From contig NZ_RHNR01000029.1 of the NCBI RefSeq assembly GCF_003946025.1, forward strand, positions 1 through 35,357: a DNA stretch of 35,357 bases. Direction: 5' to 3'. A program made the translations under genes and the position numbers. The stretch's first letter is position 1, and every line of letters begins with the position of its first letter. This document shows positions 25,233 through 33,024 of the stretch, piece by piece. Origin of the DNA: Lacticaseibacillus songhuajiangensis (GTDB lineage: Bacteria; Bacillota; Bacilli; Lactobacillales; Lactobacillaceae). The notes under the pieces are model-generated. The model did no database searches and was not told the origin of the DNA. It saw nothing but the letters and a program-made list of their open reading frames with translations.

Positions 25233-27875
25233 TTAGGCGCGTCGTTGGAAGAACTTCACGATGTCGACGATCACAATCATGAGGACACCGGCACCCAGAA
25301 CCATTGCCCACTGAATCAAGTCTAGGCTAGTGACGTGGAACAAACCGTTGAACCCAGGAATGAGCACCGTAGCTGCGAGCATTGCAGCCGCAATCAGAAT
25401 TGCCCAGTTGAAGGCCTTGTTGCCAAAAGGCTTGATCTTGAACAAGGACTGGTGGACAGACTTCACGTTGAACGCGTGGAACAACTGAATGAGCCCGAGG
25501 GTCACGTACGCCATCGTCAGCGCGTCAGCGTGAATTGCCGCCTGCGTGCTGTGAATTGGGAAGGTGATGGCCAGCAGGTAAACCCCCAAGGTGAGTGCCC
25601 CTTCGAGCAATCCTTGCCAGATAATGGCCGGACCCACACCACCAGACAGGAAGCTACTGTTGCGACCGCGCGGCTTTTGCTTCATGACCCCAGGTTCGGT
25701 GTGTTCCAAGCCAAGCGCGATGGCTGGCAAGGTGTCGGTGACCAGGTTAATCCACAGAATGTGGACTGGCGCCAGGATGTCCCAGCCCAGCATTGTCATC
25801 ATGAACAGGGTGAGCACTTCACCGAGGTTAGCGGAAAGCAAGTATTGGATTGCCTTCTGGATGTTGGCGAACACCTTCCGGCCAGCCTTCACTGCCCGCA
25901 CGATGGTGCTGAAGTTGTCATCAGCTAAAATCATCGCACTGGCACCCTTGGCTACTTCGGTCCCAGTAATCCCCATGGCAATCCCGATATCGGCAGCCTT
26001 CAGTGCCGGCGCATCATTGACCCCATCACCGGTCATCGCGACCACTTTACCCTGTTTCTGCCAAGCGTTCACGATGCGGACCTTGTGTTCCGGCGCCACA
26101 CGCGCGTAGACAGAGTAGTTTTGGACCTGCTTTTCGAAAGTCGCGTCGTCCATTTCGTCGAGGTCACGACCCGAGATAACGGCATCGCTCTGGCCCTTAT
26201 CGATGATGCCGAGGCGTTCGGAAATGGCCTGCGCCGTATCCCGGTGGTCCCCAGTAATCATCAGTGGCCGGATGCCGGCCGCCTTAGCTTCGGCAACGGC
26301 ATCTTTCACTTCTGGACGTTCTGGATCAATCATCGCTACCAGCCCGGCAAAAGTCAGCCCTTGCTCAACCGTGTCGCTGTTCACGTCGGCGGGAACGGCT
26401 GGAATAATTTTGTAAGCCATCCCCAACACCCGCAGTGCCTGCAGCGCTAATTCGTGGTTGGTTTTCAGAATCTGTTGTTGGTCAGCGTCCGTAAATGCAC
26501 GCACGCCAGCTTCTTCATCAATGTTCGTCACCCGGCGGAGCAGTTCGTCTGGCGCCCCCTTAGTGGCGACCAAAATGCTACCGTCATCGAGTTTGTGCAA
26601 CGTACTCATCAACTTGCGTTCGGAATCGAAGGGCACCTCGGCGATTCGGGGCTGAGCCTGCAAGTGTGCGTCAACATCGTAATGTTGCGTTTGCGCGTAA
26701 GCAACGAGAGCGGTCTCGGTGGGATCACCCAGGAGCGTGCCGTCGTCTTGCTTCTTCGTGTCGTTCGCATAGGTCATCACCTGGAGCAAGCGCCCGCTCT
26801 GACGCACCCCCACGTCGGCGTTGTGCAGTTCGCCGTCGTAGTACGTTTTTTCGACAGTCATCTTGTTCTGCGTTAACGTCCCGGTTTTATCGGAGGCAAT
26901 GATGTCGGTACTCCCCAGCGTTTCAACGGCGGGCAAACGCCGCACCAGGGCGTTGTGTTTGGCCATCTTCTGCGTGCCCAGCGCTAGAATAATCGTGACA
27001 ATTGCCGGCAAGCCTTCGGGAATTGCGGCGACAGCTAAGGAAATGGCCGTCAGGAACATTTCGGCCGGCGATTCGGCACCACGCAGCCAGCCAACGAAGA
27101 AGACAACCGCGGCAATGACCAGAATCAGCCAGGTTAGTGACCGGCCCAGTTTCGCCAGGTTAACCTGCAGTGGCGTCTGGTTTTCCTTCTGGTTGTCCAG
27201 CATCGACGCAATGTGGCCCACTTCGGTCTGCATCCCCGTGCCGGTGATAACACCGACAGCGCGACCATAGCTGACGTTAGTGCTCATGAAGGCCATGTTC
27301 GTCCGATCGCCAATGCCGGCTCCCGTCTCAACCAAGTCGAGGTTCTTTTCAACGGGCACACTTTCACCAGTCAGGGCTGACTCTTCGATTTTGAGGTTCG
27401 CTGACTCAATCAAGCGCATGTCGGCGGGGACCACGTCTCCTGCTTCGAGAAGGACAATATCCCCAACCACAACCTCACTACTTGGCACAACCAGGATCTC
27501 GCCATCGCGCTGCACGTGGGCGGACGGGCTGGTCATCGCCTGCAGTGACTCAATCGCGGCTTCTGCCTTACTTTCTTGCAGCACACCGAACACTGCGTTC
27601 AGCAACACAACCGCCAGAATAATCCCAGCGTCGGCCCATTCGTGTACCACAATCCCGGCAACGGCGGCAGCCACAAGCAGCACAATGATCATGAAATCCT
27701 TGAACTGCCCCAGGAAGCGCTGGAACATGGTTTTTTTCTTCTTGGCGGCGAGCTTGTTCTCACCATCGCGAGCAAGGCGGTTTGCGGCCTCGGTCTTACT
27801 GAGGCCATTTGCATTCGCCTGCACATCGCTCAGAACCTGATCAACAGATTCACTGTAGTACTCCTTACTTGCCAA
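25233..27875 (-). CDS. P-type cation-transporting ATPase (P2A type), probably manganese or calcium exporter
   Basis: 880 residues, complete. N-terminal cation-ATPase domain, then TM1-2 (about 60-100), actuator TGES (169-172), TM4 with PEGLP (286-290), phosphorylation site DKTGT (329-333), nucleotide domain with KGAPDELLRR, hinge MITGDHRDTA and MTGDGVNDAPALK, TM5 NLGEVLTLFMM and TM6 INLVTDTLPAIALG, ten membrane helices in all. The TM4-6 residues are those of SERCA-like pumps. The gene is preceded by a yybP-ykoY manganese riboswitch with a terminator. A manganese-controlled P2A ATPase (YoaB) is known in Lactococcus, so manganese export is favoured over calcium. The start is TTG with GGGGA 8 nt upstream. 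Confidence 0.93.
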   Translation of the reverse strand: MASKEYYSESVDQVLSDVQANANGLSKTEAANRLARDGENKLAAKKKKTMFQRFLGQFKDFMIIVLLVAAAVAGIVVHEWADAGIILAVVLLNAVFGVLQESKAEAAIESLQAMTSPSAHVQRDGEILVVPSSEVVVGDIVLLEAGDVVPADMRLIESANLKIEESALTGESVPVEKNLDLVETGAGIGDRTNMAFMSTNVSYGRAVGVITGTGMQTEVGHIASMLDNQKENQTPLQVNLAKLGRSLTWLILVIAAVVFFVGWLRGAESPAEMFLTAISLAVAAIPEGLPAIVTIILALGTQKMAKHNALVRRLPAVETLGSTDIIASDKTGTLTQNKMTVEKTYYDGELHNADVGVRQSGRLLQVMTYANDTKKQDDGTLLGDPTETALVAYAQTQHYDVDAHLQAQPRIAEVPFDSERKLMSTLHKLDDGSILVATKGAPDELLRRVTNIDEEAGVRAFTDADQQQILKTNHELALQALRVLGMAYKIIPAVPADVNSDTVEQGLTFAGLVAMIDPERPEVKDAVAEAKAAGIRPLMITGDHRDTAQAISERLGIIDKGQSDAVISGRDLDEMDDATFEKQVQNYSVYARVAPEHKVRIVNAWQKQGKVVAMTGDGVNDAPALKAADIGIAMGITGTEVAKGASAMILADDNFSTIVRAVKAGRKVFANIQKAIQYLLSANLGEVLTLFMMTMLGWDILAPVHILWINLVTDTLPAIALGLEHTEPGVMKQKPRGRNSSFLSGGVGPAIIWQGLLEGALTLGVYLLAITFPIHSTQAAIHADALTMAYVTLGLIQLFHAFNVKSVHQSLFKIKPFGNKAFNWAILIAAAMLAATVLIPGFNGLFHVTSLDLIQWAMVLGAGVLMIVIVDIVKFFQRRA

Positions 27876-27911
27876 ATCATTTTCCCCGCTTTCTTTTTGA
27901 TTACCCGAGTA

Positions 27912-27954
27912 TAAAAAAAGACTTATGCCCGCTTAAAAAAGCGGTCATAAGTCT
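27912..27954 (-). terminator. Riboswitch-controlled terminator upstream of the P-type ATPase
   Basis: On the minus strand GACTTATGACCGCTT pairs with AAGCGGGCATAAGTC around a 4-nt loop, followed by seven Ts. The ACTTAT of its 5' arm is also the 3' strand of the riboswitch P1 stem, so ligand binding should prevent the terminator from forming. Confidence 0.92.
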
Positions 27955-28036
27955 CACCTGTTTAAGACGGCACCAGAGTATCTTCTTGCTGGTGGCACCG
28001 TCGGGACTGCACTGCAGCCTCTGGTTACTCCCTTAT
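27941..28036 (-). promoter_or_regulatory. yybP-ykoY family manganese riboswitch
   Basis: On the minus strand the aptamer begins ATAAGGGAGTAACC and ends GGTGAGACTTATG, the two conserved edges of the yybP-ykoY class. P1 is formed by ATAAG / CTTAT. A long internal hairpin ACGGTGCCACCAG / CTGGTGCCGT is present in between, with a small CTGCAG / CTGCAG-type helix. The P1 3' strand overlaps the downstream terminator, giving an ON switch: manganese stabilises the aptamer and allows ATPase expression. Confidence 0.88.
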
Positions 28037-28047
28037 CTACAACTAAT

Positions 28048-28076
28048 ATTGTAAATTAGTTCATGCTAACAAGCAA
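28048..28076 (-). promoter_or_regulatory. Promoter of the manganese riboswitch-ATPase transcript
   Basis: On the minus strand, -35 TTGCTT (28071-28076), 17-bp spacer, -10 TACAAT (28048-28053). It places the RNA start a few bases ahead of the aptamer. Confidence 0.7.
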
Positions 28077-28167
28077 GTGAACGATTGTAACGGTTCGGTA
28101 AATTGCGACAGGAACTGAAAAATGGGGTGGGAATCAGGCTCGGTGCTTATGATCCTGTATCGAAGGG

Positions 28168-28455
28168 GCGCGACTACCGGGTGGGACAATCTCGAGCACT
28201 CACATTACTCTGCAATTGCGCGCCAGCGGGCAGACCCTCAACGTATAAGAGCCCCAGCACCAAAATCCTAAAAACGGGATTTCGGTGCTGGGGTTCTTAT
28301 ACGACGGGCCTAGGCGCCCGCTTCCGCAGCCTATCTAGTCGCGCGTTAAAGGGTAGGTTCCTAGTATATAAAGTGGTCCCGGTAAAAATCCTAAAACCGG
28401 GATTTCTACCGGGACCACCTTATATACCGGAACCTAAACGCCCTTTTGCGCAGCC
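28168..28455. repeat. Two tandem structured modules with covarying hairpins after nadE
   Basis: Two long hairpins share an identical head but have different stems. Module 1 (about 28229-28332) has stem GTATAAGA..CCCCAGCACC with GGTGCTGGGG..TCTTATAC. Module 2 (about 28361-28455) has GTATATAA.GTGGTCCCGGTA with TACCGGGACCAC.TTATATAC. Both heads read AAATCC-TAAAA(A/C)CG-GGATTT. Each hairpin is followed by a related linker (GCGCCCGCTTCCGCAGCCTA and ACGCCCTTTTGCGCAGCCTA). Outer pairings extend the stems (GGTAGGTTC / GGAACCTA), and GCGCGACTA (28168-28176) pairs with TAGTCGCGC (28336-28344). The last TAG of module 2 is the nadE stop codon. There is no T-run, so this is not a standard terminator. Bases 28077-28167 hold nothing else recognisable. 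Confidence 0.8.
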
Positions 28456-29282
28456 TACTTCCAGAATTCATCGAACACCGTTGCCGGCATGTGGCGCTTG
28501 TGCACAGTCTTGGTGAACCAGTTTTCAATCTTTTCGGCAACATCATCAGGTACATCCTTGCCAGACAAGTAGTCGTCAATGTTGCTGTAAGTGACACCCA
28601 ATGCAACTTCATCAGCAAGTGCTGGTCGGTCTTCTTCCAAGTCAGCCGTTGGTACCTTCTCATAGAGTTTGGCTGGTGCGCCCAGTTCACGCAACATGGC
28701 CGCGCCCTGATGCTTGTTCAGGCCAGTAAGTGGTGTCAGGTCGGCCCCGCCATCACCATATTTGGTGTAGAAGCCCGTGATGGCTTCAGCAGCGTGGTCA
28801 GTCCCAATCACAGCCCCAGCCTTGGCGCCGGCAATCGCGTATTGCGCAATCATCCGCGCCCGCGCCTTAATGTTGCCCTTGTTGAAGTCACTCACCTTGA
28901 GGTCATTGGCTTCAACTGCCACGGTCATGGCGTCAACGCTGTCTTTGATGTTCACACGCACCGTCTGGTCAGCCTGCATAAAGTCAATGGCGGCCATGGC
29001 GTCGGCTTCATCAGCCTGTTCACCATATGGCAAGCGCACCGCGATGAACTGGTAACTGTCATCGCCAGTTTCAGCACGCAACTCGGTCATGGCGATTTCT
29101 GCCAGGCGACCAGCGAGGGACGAATCCTGCCCGCCAGAAATTCCGAGCACATAAGTCTTCAGAAAACCGTAACGCTTGGCGTAATCCTTCAGAAAATCCA
29201 CGCGCCGGCGAATTTCCTGCTTGGGGTCGATGCTAGGAACTGCGTGCAGCTCCTTGATGATTTTTGCCTGCATTTCACGCAT
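28455..29282 (-). CDS. nadE: Ammonia-dependent NAD+ synthetase
   Basis: NadE (275 residues, the short ammonia-dependent form without a glutaminase domain) converts deamido-NAD to NAD. The PP-loop [17 protein letters not shown] is clear, as are [26 protein letters not shown] (metal and ATP contacts) and the C-terminal [14 protein letters not shown]. The ATG has GGAGG 8 nt upstream. It follows pncB by 18 nt, so pncB-nadE forms the nicotinate salvage pathway of the cell. Its stop codon lies inside the structured module at 28361-28455. Confidence 0.97.
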   Translation of the reverse strand: MREMQAKIIKELHAVPSIDPKQEIRRRVDFLKDYAKRYGFLKTYVLGISGGQDSSLAGRLAEIAMTELRAETGDDSYQFIAVRLPYGEQADEADAMAAIDFMQADQTVRVNIKDSVDAMTVAVEANDLKVSDFNKGNIKARARMIAQYAIAGAKAGAVIGTDHAAEAITGFYTKYGDGGADLTPLTGLNKHQGAAMLRELGAPAKLYEKVPTADLEEDRPALADEVALGVTYSNIDDYLSGKDVPDDVAEKIENWFTKTVHKRHMPATVFDEFWK

Positions 29283-29300
29283 GTTTATGCCTCCAAAAAG

Positions 29301-30779
29301 CTAGTCTTGCTTGCTGGCACTGGTTTTGGCAACGTCAGCGTGTACTTTACGAATGTAATTCATCTTGTGATCGTAGAGCTTCTGCGACAGGTCCACTGGG
29401 TAATCCTGCGGGTTGAGCACCCGCTTGTACTCATCCCAGAGCATGTCCAGTTTGCTTGCGGCAAAAGCGCGAATATCCTGCAGTTCAGGTAGCTTGTACA
29501 CCAAAATTCCCTTGTCAAAAATCGGCTGCAGGATTGGCCGGGCGTTGAAGCCATGCACAGTCTTATTGATGTAGGTGTACTGCGGGTGGAACATGTACAG
29601 GTCGGTCTCCTTGTCGGGACGCTCGCCATCCAGGGCAATGTAGTCCCCTTCGGATTTGCCATCCTTCTTGGAAGTAATCCGCCAAACCTGCTTCTTACCT
29701 GGCGTTGACACCTTCTCAGCGTTGCTAGACAGCTTGATGGTGTCCACCATCTGCCCGTCGTCGCCCTCAATGGACACGAGTTTGTAAACCGCACCGAGCG
29801 CTGGCTGGTCGAACGCGGTGATAACGCGCGTGCCGACACCCCAAACGTCAATCTTGGCGCCCTGCATCTTCAGGTTCTGGATGGTTTTTTCATCCAGATC
29901 GTTGCTGGCGTAGATTTTGGCCTGGTCAAAACCAGCCTCGTCCAACTGCTGGCGGACGCGCTTACTGATGTAAGCCATGTCCCCGCTGTCAATGCGCACG
30001 CCTTGGAAGTTAATCTTGTCACCCATTTCGCGAGCAACCCGAATCGCGCTCGGTACCCCGCTGCGCAGCGTGTCATAGGTGTCCACGAGGAATACACAAT
30101 CGCGGTGCGTTTTGGCGTAGGCGAGCATCCCCTCGTAGTCGTTCCGGTAAGTCTGAATCAATGCGTGGGCGTGCGTGCCGCTGTCCGGAATCCCGAAAAT
30201 TTTGGCCGCGCGGACATTGCTGGTCGCGTCAAATCCACCGACATAAGCGGCGCGCGTCCCCCAGATGGCGGCATCCATCTCCTGCGCCCGGCGGGAACCG
30301 AATTCGAGCAGTGGGTCACTGCCCGCTGCGGAACGAATCCGGGAGGCCTTGGTCGCAATTAAAATCTGGTAGTTGACGATGTTCAGAATTGCGGTTTCAA
30401 CTAGTTGACACTGTCCCAGCGGTCCTTCAATCTGCATGATTGGTTCGTTGTTGAAGACAAGTTCGCCTTCAACCGCGGAACGAATGCTGCAGGTGAAGCG
30501 CAACTTGCTCAGGTAGTCGAAAAAGCCCTCGTCCCAATCTTGCGTCTCACGTAAAAATTCGATGTCAGTGGTGGAAAAATGCAGCGTTTCGAGGTAGTCG
30601 ACGACCCGTTCAAGGCCGGCAAACACCGCGTAACCGTTGCCGTAAGGAATTGAGCGGAAGTAGCTCTCGAACACCGCGTGCTTTTCGCTGATGCCTTCCT
30701 TCCAGTACGTGTACATCATTTCCAGTTCGTACAAATCCGTATGGAGCGCGAGGCTGTCATCGGGATATGTTGTTGTCAT
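29301..30779 (-). CDS. pncB: Nicotinate phosphoribosyltransferase
   Basis: 492 residues from the second of two adjacent ATGs (30779; GGAG is 6 nt away, against 3 nt for the first). It turns nicotinate, PRPP and ATP into nicotinate mononucleotide, the entry step of NAD salvage. Family motifs: the N-terminus SLALHTDLYELEMMYTYWKEG, FGSRRAQEMDAAIWGTRAAYVGGFDATSNVRA, SGTHAHA (with the phosphorylated His region) and VRIDSGDMAYISKRVR. It lies directly upstream of nadE. Lactobacilli generally need niacin, which fits this pair. Confidence 0.96.
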   Translation of the reverse strand: MTTTYPDDSLALHTDLYELEMMYTYWKEGISEKHAVFESYFRSIPYGNGYAVFAGLERVVDYLETLHFSTTDIEFLRETQDWDEGFFDYLSKLRFTCSIRSAVEGELVFNNEPIMQIEGPLGQCQLVETAILNIVNYQILIATKASRIRSAAGSDPLLEFGSRRAQEMDAAIWGTRAAYVGGFDATSNVRAAKIFGIPDSGTHAHALIQTYRNDYEGMLAYAKTHRDCVFLVDTYDTLRSGVPSAIRVAREMGDKINFQGVRIDSGDMAYISKRVRQQLDEAGFDQAKIYASNDLDEKTIQNLKMQGAKIDVWGVGTRVITAFDQPALGAVYKLVSIEGDDGQMVDTIKLSSNAEKVSTPGKKQVWRITSKKDGKSEGDYIALDGERPDKETDLYMFHPQYTYINKTVHGFNARPILQPIFDKGILVYKLPELQDIRAFAASKLDMLWDEYKRVLNPQDYPVDLSQKLYDHKMNYIRKVHADVAKTSASKQD

Positions 30780-30802
30780 CATGTTCTCCTTGTGATTAAC
30801 CC

Positions 30803-31531
30803 TTACTTATTTTTATTACTGCGGCGGACGGCGCGCAGAAACTGTGGCAATACCGCCATGCGGCCAATGCGGCTAGGCTGCTTAGCAAGCCGGTACAACC
30901 ACTCCATGTGCATGTTCTGCACAAGCTTTGGTGCCCGCTTGGCCTTGCCAGACAAAACGTCGAAACTACCACCAACACCCATCAAAATGGCGCCTGGCAG
31001 TTGCTTCTTCACCTCGTTCAGGAAGTTTTCTTGCTTCGGGAAGCCGAGGGCTGCGAACACCATGTCGGGTTCAGCGGCAATGACATCGGCCAGCACCTTC
31101 TGGTCGCTCAGGTCAAAATACCCATCGCGCGCACCGACGACCGTCAAATCGGGGTAGTCGCGCTGCACCCGCGCCACGGCGGCTTCATTAACATCAGCCT
31201 TGGCGCCAATCAGGTAAACGCGCATTTTTTCTTCACTGCCCCAGGCCAACAAATTGGTCATGAGGTCGTAGCCCGTCACCCGTTCTGGTAGCGGTGTGCC
31301 CAGCATTGCGGCACCCTTCACCACCCCGATACCATCGGCAGACACCATGTCCGCGCGCTCGTCGATCAGGCGCGCGTAATCATCATGTTCACGGGCGTAC
31401 ATCACGATTTCCGGGTTTGCGGTTACGATGAAGGTTCCCTGACCGTGCAGGAAGCGTTCCTCAACTTTGCGCAAGAAATCCCGCATGTTGTAGTTGTCAA
31501 ACTGAACGCCCAATACGTCTACTTTCGTCAC
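30803..31531 (-). CDS. tagA: N-acetylglucosaminyldiphosphoundecaprenol N-acetyl-beta-D-mannosaminyltransferase (TagA/TarA, WecG family)
   Basis: 242 residues from the GTG at 31531, chosen because AAGGAG lies about 9 nt upstream. It adds ManNAc to undecaprenyl-PP-GlcNAc, the first committed step of the wall teichoic acid linkage unit, at the inner membrane face. WecG/TagA motifs: TANPEIVMYAREHDDYARLIDERADMVSADGIGVVKGA (about 34-71) including the active-site Asp in SADGIG, GYDLM, and LGFPKQENFL. It is transcribed opposite to tagD. The leader is about 120 nt and contains small hairpins (GGCAGCTGCC) of no known class. Confidence 0.94.
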   Translation of the reverse strand: MTKVDVLGVQFDNYNMRDFLRKVEERFLHGQGTFIVTANPEIVMYAREHDDYARLIDERADMVSADGIGVVKGAAMLGTPLPERVTGYDLMTNLLAWGSEEKMRVYLIGAKADVNEAAVARVQRDYPDLTVVGARDGYFDLSDQKVLADVIAAEPDMVFAALGFPKQENFLNEVKKQLPGAILMGVGGSFDVLSGKAKRAPKLVQNMHMEWLYRLAKQPSRIGRMAVLPQFLRAVRRSNKNK

Positions 31532-31663
31532 TCGTTCCAGCTCCTTGTTCTGCGATAGGCTTATGCACACCTGTTGCAATCCTGTTCTTGGCGTTACCAA
31601 TTAGCTGCAGTCTTCCCGCAGCCGGCAGCTGCCACCAAGCCGTGCAATCTAAAGTCGCTTTTC

Positions 31664-31692
31664 ATTATACCAAATTCAACATTTTCATGTTG
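31664..31692 (-). promoter_or_regulatory. Promoter of tagA with an inverted repeat in the -35 area
   Basis: On the minus strand an extended -10, TGGTATAAT, ends at 31664-31669. The -35 area holds a perfect inverted repeat CAACAT-GAAA-ATGTTG (31677-31692) instead of a consensus -35, a possible operator. The regulator is unknown. Confidence 0.6.
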
Positions 31693-31760
31693 CCAGCAGC
31701 GCAAACTATGCAAAATTCAATGACTTTAACGCATTCTTACGCTCTGCATGGTGCAAGAAG

Positions 31761-31811
31761 GCGCAACGCTCCCGCCGTGGCGTTGCGCGCATTGCGTCAG
31801 TGGGCTAAACT
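31761..31811 (+). promoter_or_regulatory. Promoter of tagD with overlapping inverted repeat
   Basis: -35 TTGCGC (31783-31788), 17-bp spacer, -10 TAAACT (31806-31811). A perfect 9-bp inverted repeat GCGCAACGC (31761-31769) / GCGTTGCGC (31780-31788) overlaps the -35 completely, so a bound regulator would block RNA polymerase. With the tagA promoter this fills the 312-bp divergent intergenic region. Confidence 0.65.
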
Positions 31812-31843
31812 AAAACCAAACGAATAAAAGGAACGGTGGCATT

Positions 31844-32230
31844 TTGAAAACAGTCATTACTTACGGAACGTTCGACCTGCTCCACTGGGGTCACATTCAC
31901 CTGCTCGAACGCGCGGCCAAACTGGGCGACAAGCTCATCGTGGGACTTTCTACGGACGAGTTCAACGAGCAAAAGCATAAGGAAGCCTACCACTCATACG
32001 AACATCGCAAGTACATCCTCGAAGCAATCCGCTACGTCGACCAAGTGATTCCCGAAGAATCCTGGGACCAGAAGATTAAGGATGTCCAGAAGTACAATGT
32101 CGACACCTTCGTAATGGGCTCCGACTGGGAAGGCCAATTCGACTTCCTGAAACCATACTGCGAAGTGATTTACCTGCCCCGTACGGAAGGTATCTCCACT
32201 TCCAAAATCAAGAAGGACCTCGAAGAATAG
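31844..32230 (+). CDS. tagD: Glycerol-3-phosphate cytidylyltransferase
   Basis: 128 residues (normal length). It makes CDP-glycerol from CTP and sn-glycerol-3-phosphate for wall teichoic acid. The nucleotidyltransferase HxGH motif is in TYGTFDLLHWGHIHLLERA, and the second signature RTEGISTSKIKKDL is near the C-terminus. The start is TTG with GGTGG 5 nt upstream. It is the only plus-strand gene in the window, divergent from tagA, which works in the same pathway. It is followed by a bidirectional terminator. The rest of the teichoic-acid genes are not in the window. Confidence 0.96.
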   Translation: MKTVITYGTFDLLHWGHIHLLERAAKLGDKLIVGLSTDEFNEQKHKEAYHSYEHRKYILEAIRYVDQVIPEESWDQKIKDVQKYNVDTFVMGSDWEGQFDFLKPYCEVIYLPRTEGISTSKIKKDLEE

Positions 32231-32251
32231 TTCTTTTACTAATGCCAATGC

Positions 32252-32289
32252 AAAAAGACCAGTTCGCAGAGTGCGAGCTGGTCTTTTTG
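32252..32289. terminator. Bidirectional terminator between tagD and nagR
   Basis: AAAAAGACCAG and CTGGTCTTTTT flank an inner CGCA / TGCG stem. A- and T-runs on both sides make it work for tagD (plus) and the nagA-nagR operon (minus). Confidence 0.92.
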
Positions 32290-32302
32290 TATTGCTGGTT
32301 AA

Positions 32303-33004
32303 TTACCGATCCAGGTAGAATTCGAATCGACTGCCGACGTACTGCGTCCGCACGTATTCGAACGGATCCCCGTTGCTGAGGAAAGACACCTGCCGCAAAC
32401 GCAGAATAGCTTCGCCGCGCTTGATGTCGAGGTACTCCGCAATCCGCTCGCTGGCGAGCGTGGCTGTTACCATCTGGCGGGCACCGCCAAGTTGGTAGCC
32501 GCCCTTTTTCTCCAGTGTGTGGTAGAAACTACGCGTCACTTCAGACTTGCTGAAATCCTGCACGAGGACGTACGGCACGGTCGCCACCTCAAAACAAATT
32601 GGGGTGCCATCACCAAAGCGAATCCGCTCCATCCGCAGAACCTGATCGCCATCCTTAAGCTTCAGCTTCTCCATTTCAGAAATGGAGGGGTTCGCCACGT
32701 GGTAGCTAATGGTCCGACTGGAAGGCCGCTTGCCCTGGGCGAGCATCACGTCCGTGAAACTGGTGACCCCGGACATCTTCTCCTGAACCTTTTGGCTGGC
32801 GACATAAGTACCGGCACCAACCCGGCGCTCGAGAATCCCCTCATCAACCAGCGTCTGAATCGCCTGGCGCAAGGTCATTCGTGAAACTGAAAAGTCCACC
32901 GCGAGTTCGCGTTCGGACGGAATCCGTTCGCCGACGCGCCACTTACCGCCTTCGATGTCCTTTTTAATCTGGTTGTGAATCTGAATATAAACAGGGGACT
33001 GCAT
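32303..33004 (-). CDS. nagR: GntR/HutC-family repressor of N-acetylglucosamine genes (NagR/YvoA)
   Basis: 233 residues. The N-terminal winged helix (about 5-70) contains GERIPSERELAVDFSVSRMTLRQAIQTLVDEGILERRVGAGTYV. A UTRA ligand-binding domain (about 85-230) follows and is expected to sense GlcNAc-6-P or GlcN-6-P. GGAGG precedes the ATG. It lies 20 nt downstream of nagA in one operon, and two dre-type operators upstream of nagA imply autoregulation. Confidence 0.92.
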   Translation of the reverse strand: MQSPVYIQIHNQIKKDIEGGKWRVGERIPSERELAVDFSVSRMTLRQAIQTLVDEGILERRVGAGTYVASQKVQEKMSGVTSFTDVMLAQGKRPSSRTISYHVANPSISEMEKLKLKDGDQVLRMERIRFGDGTPICFEVATVPYVLVQDFSKSEVTRSFYHTLEKKGGYQLGGARQMVTATLASERIAEYLDIKRGEAILRLRQVSFLSNGDPFEYVRTQYVGSRFEFYLDR

Positions 33005-33024
33005 ACTCTAGTGCCTCCAAATAA

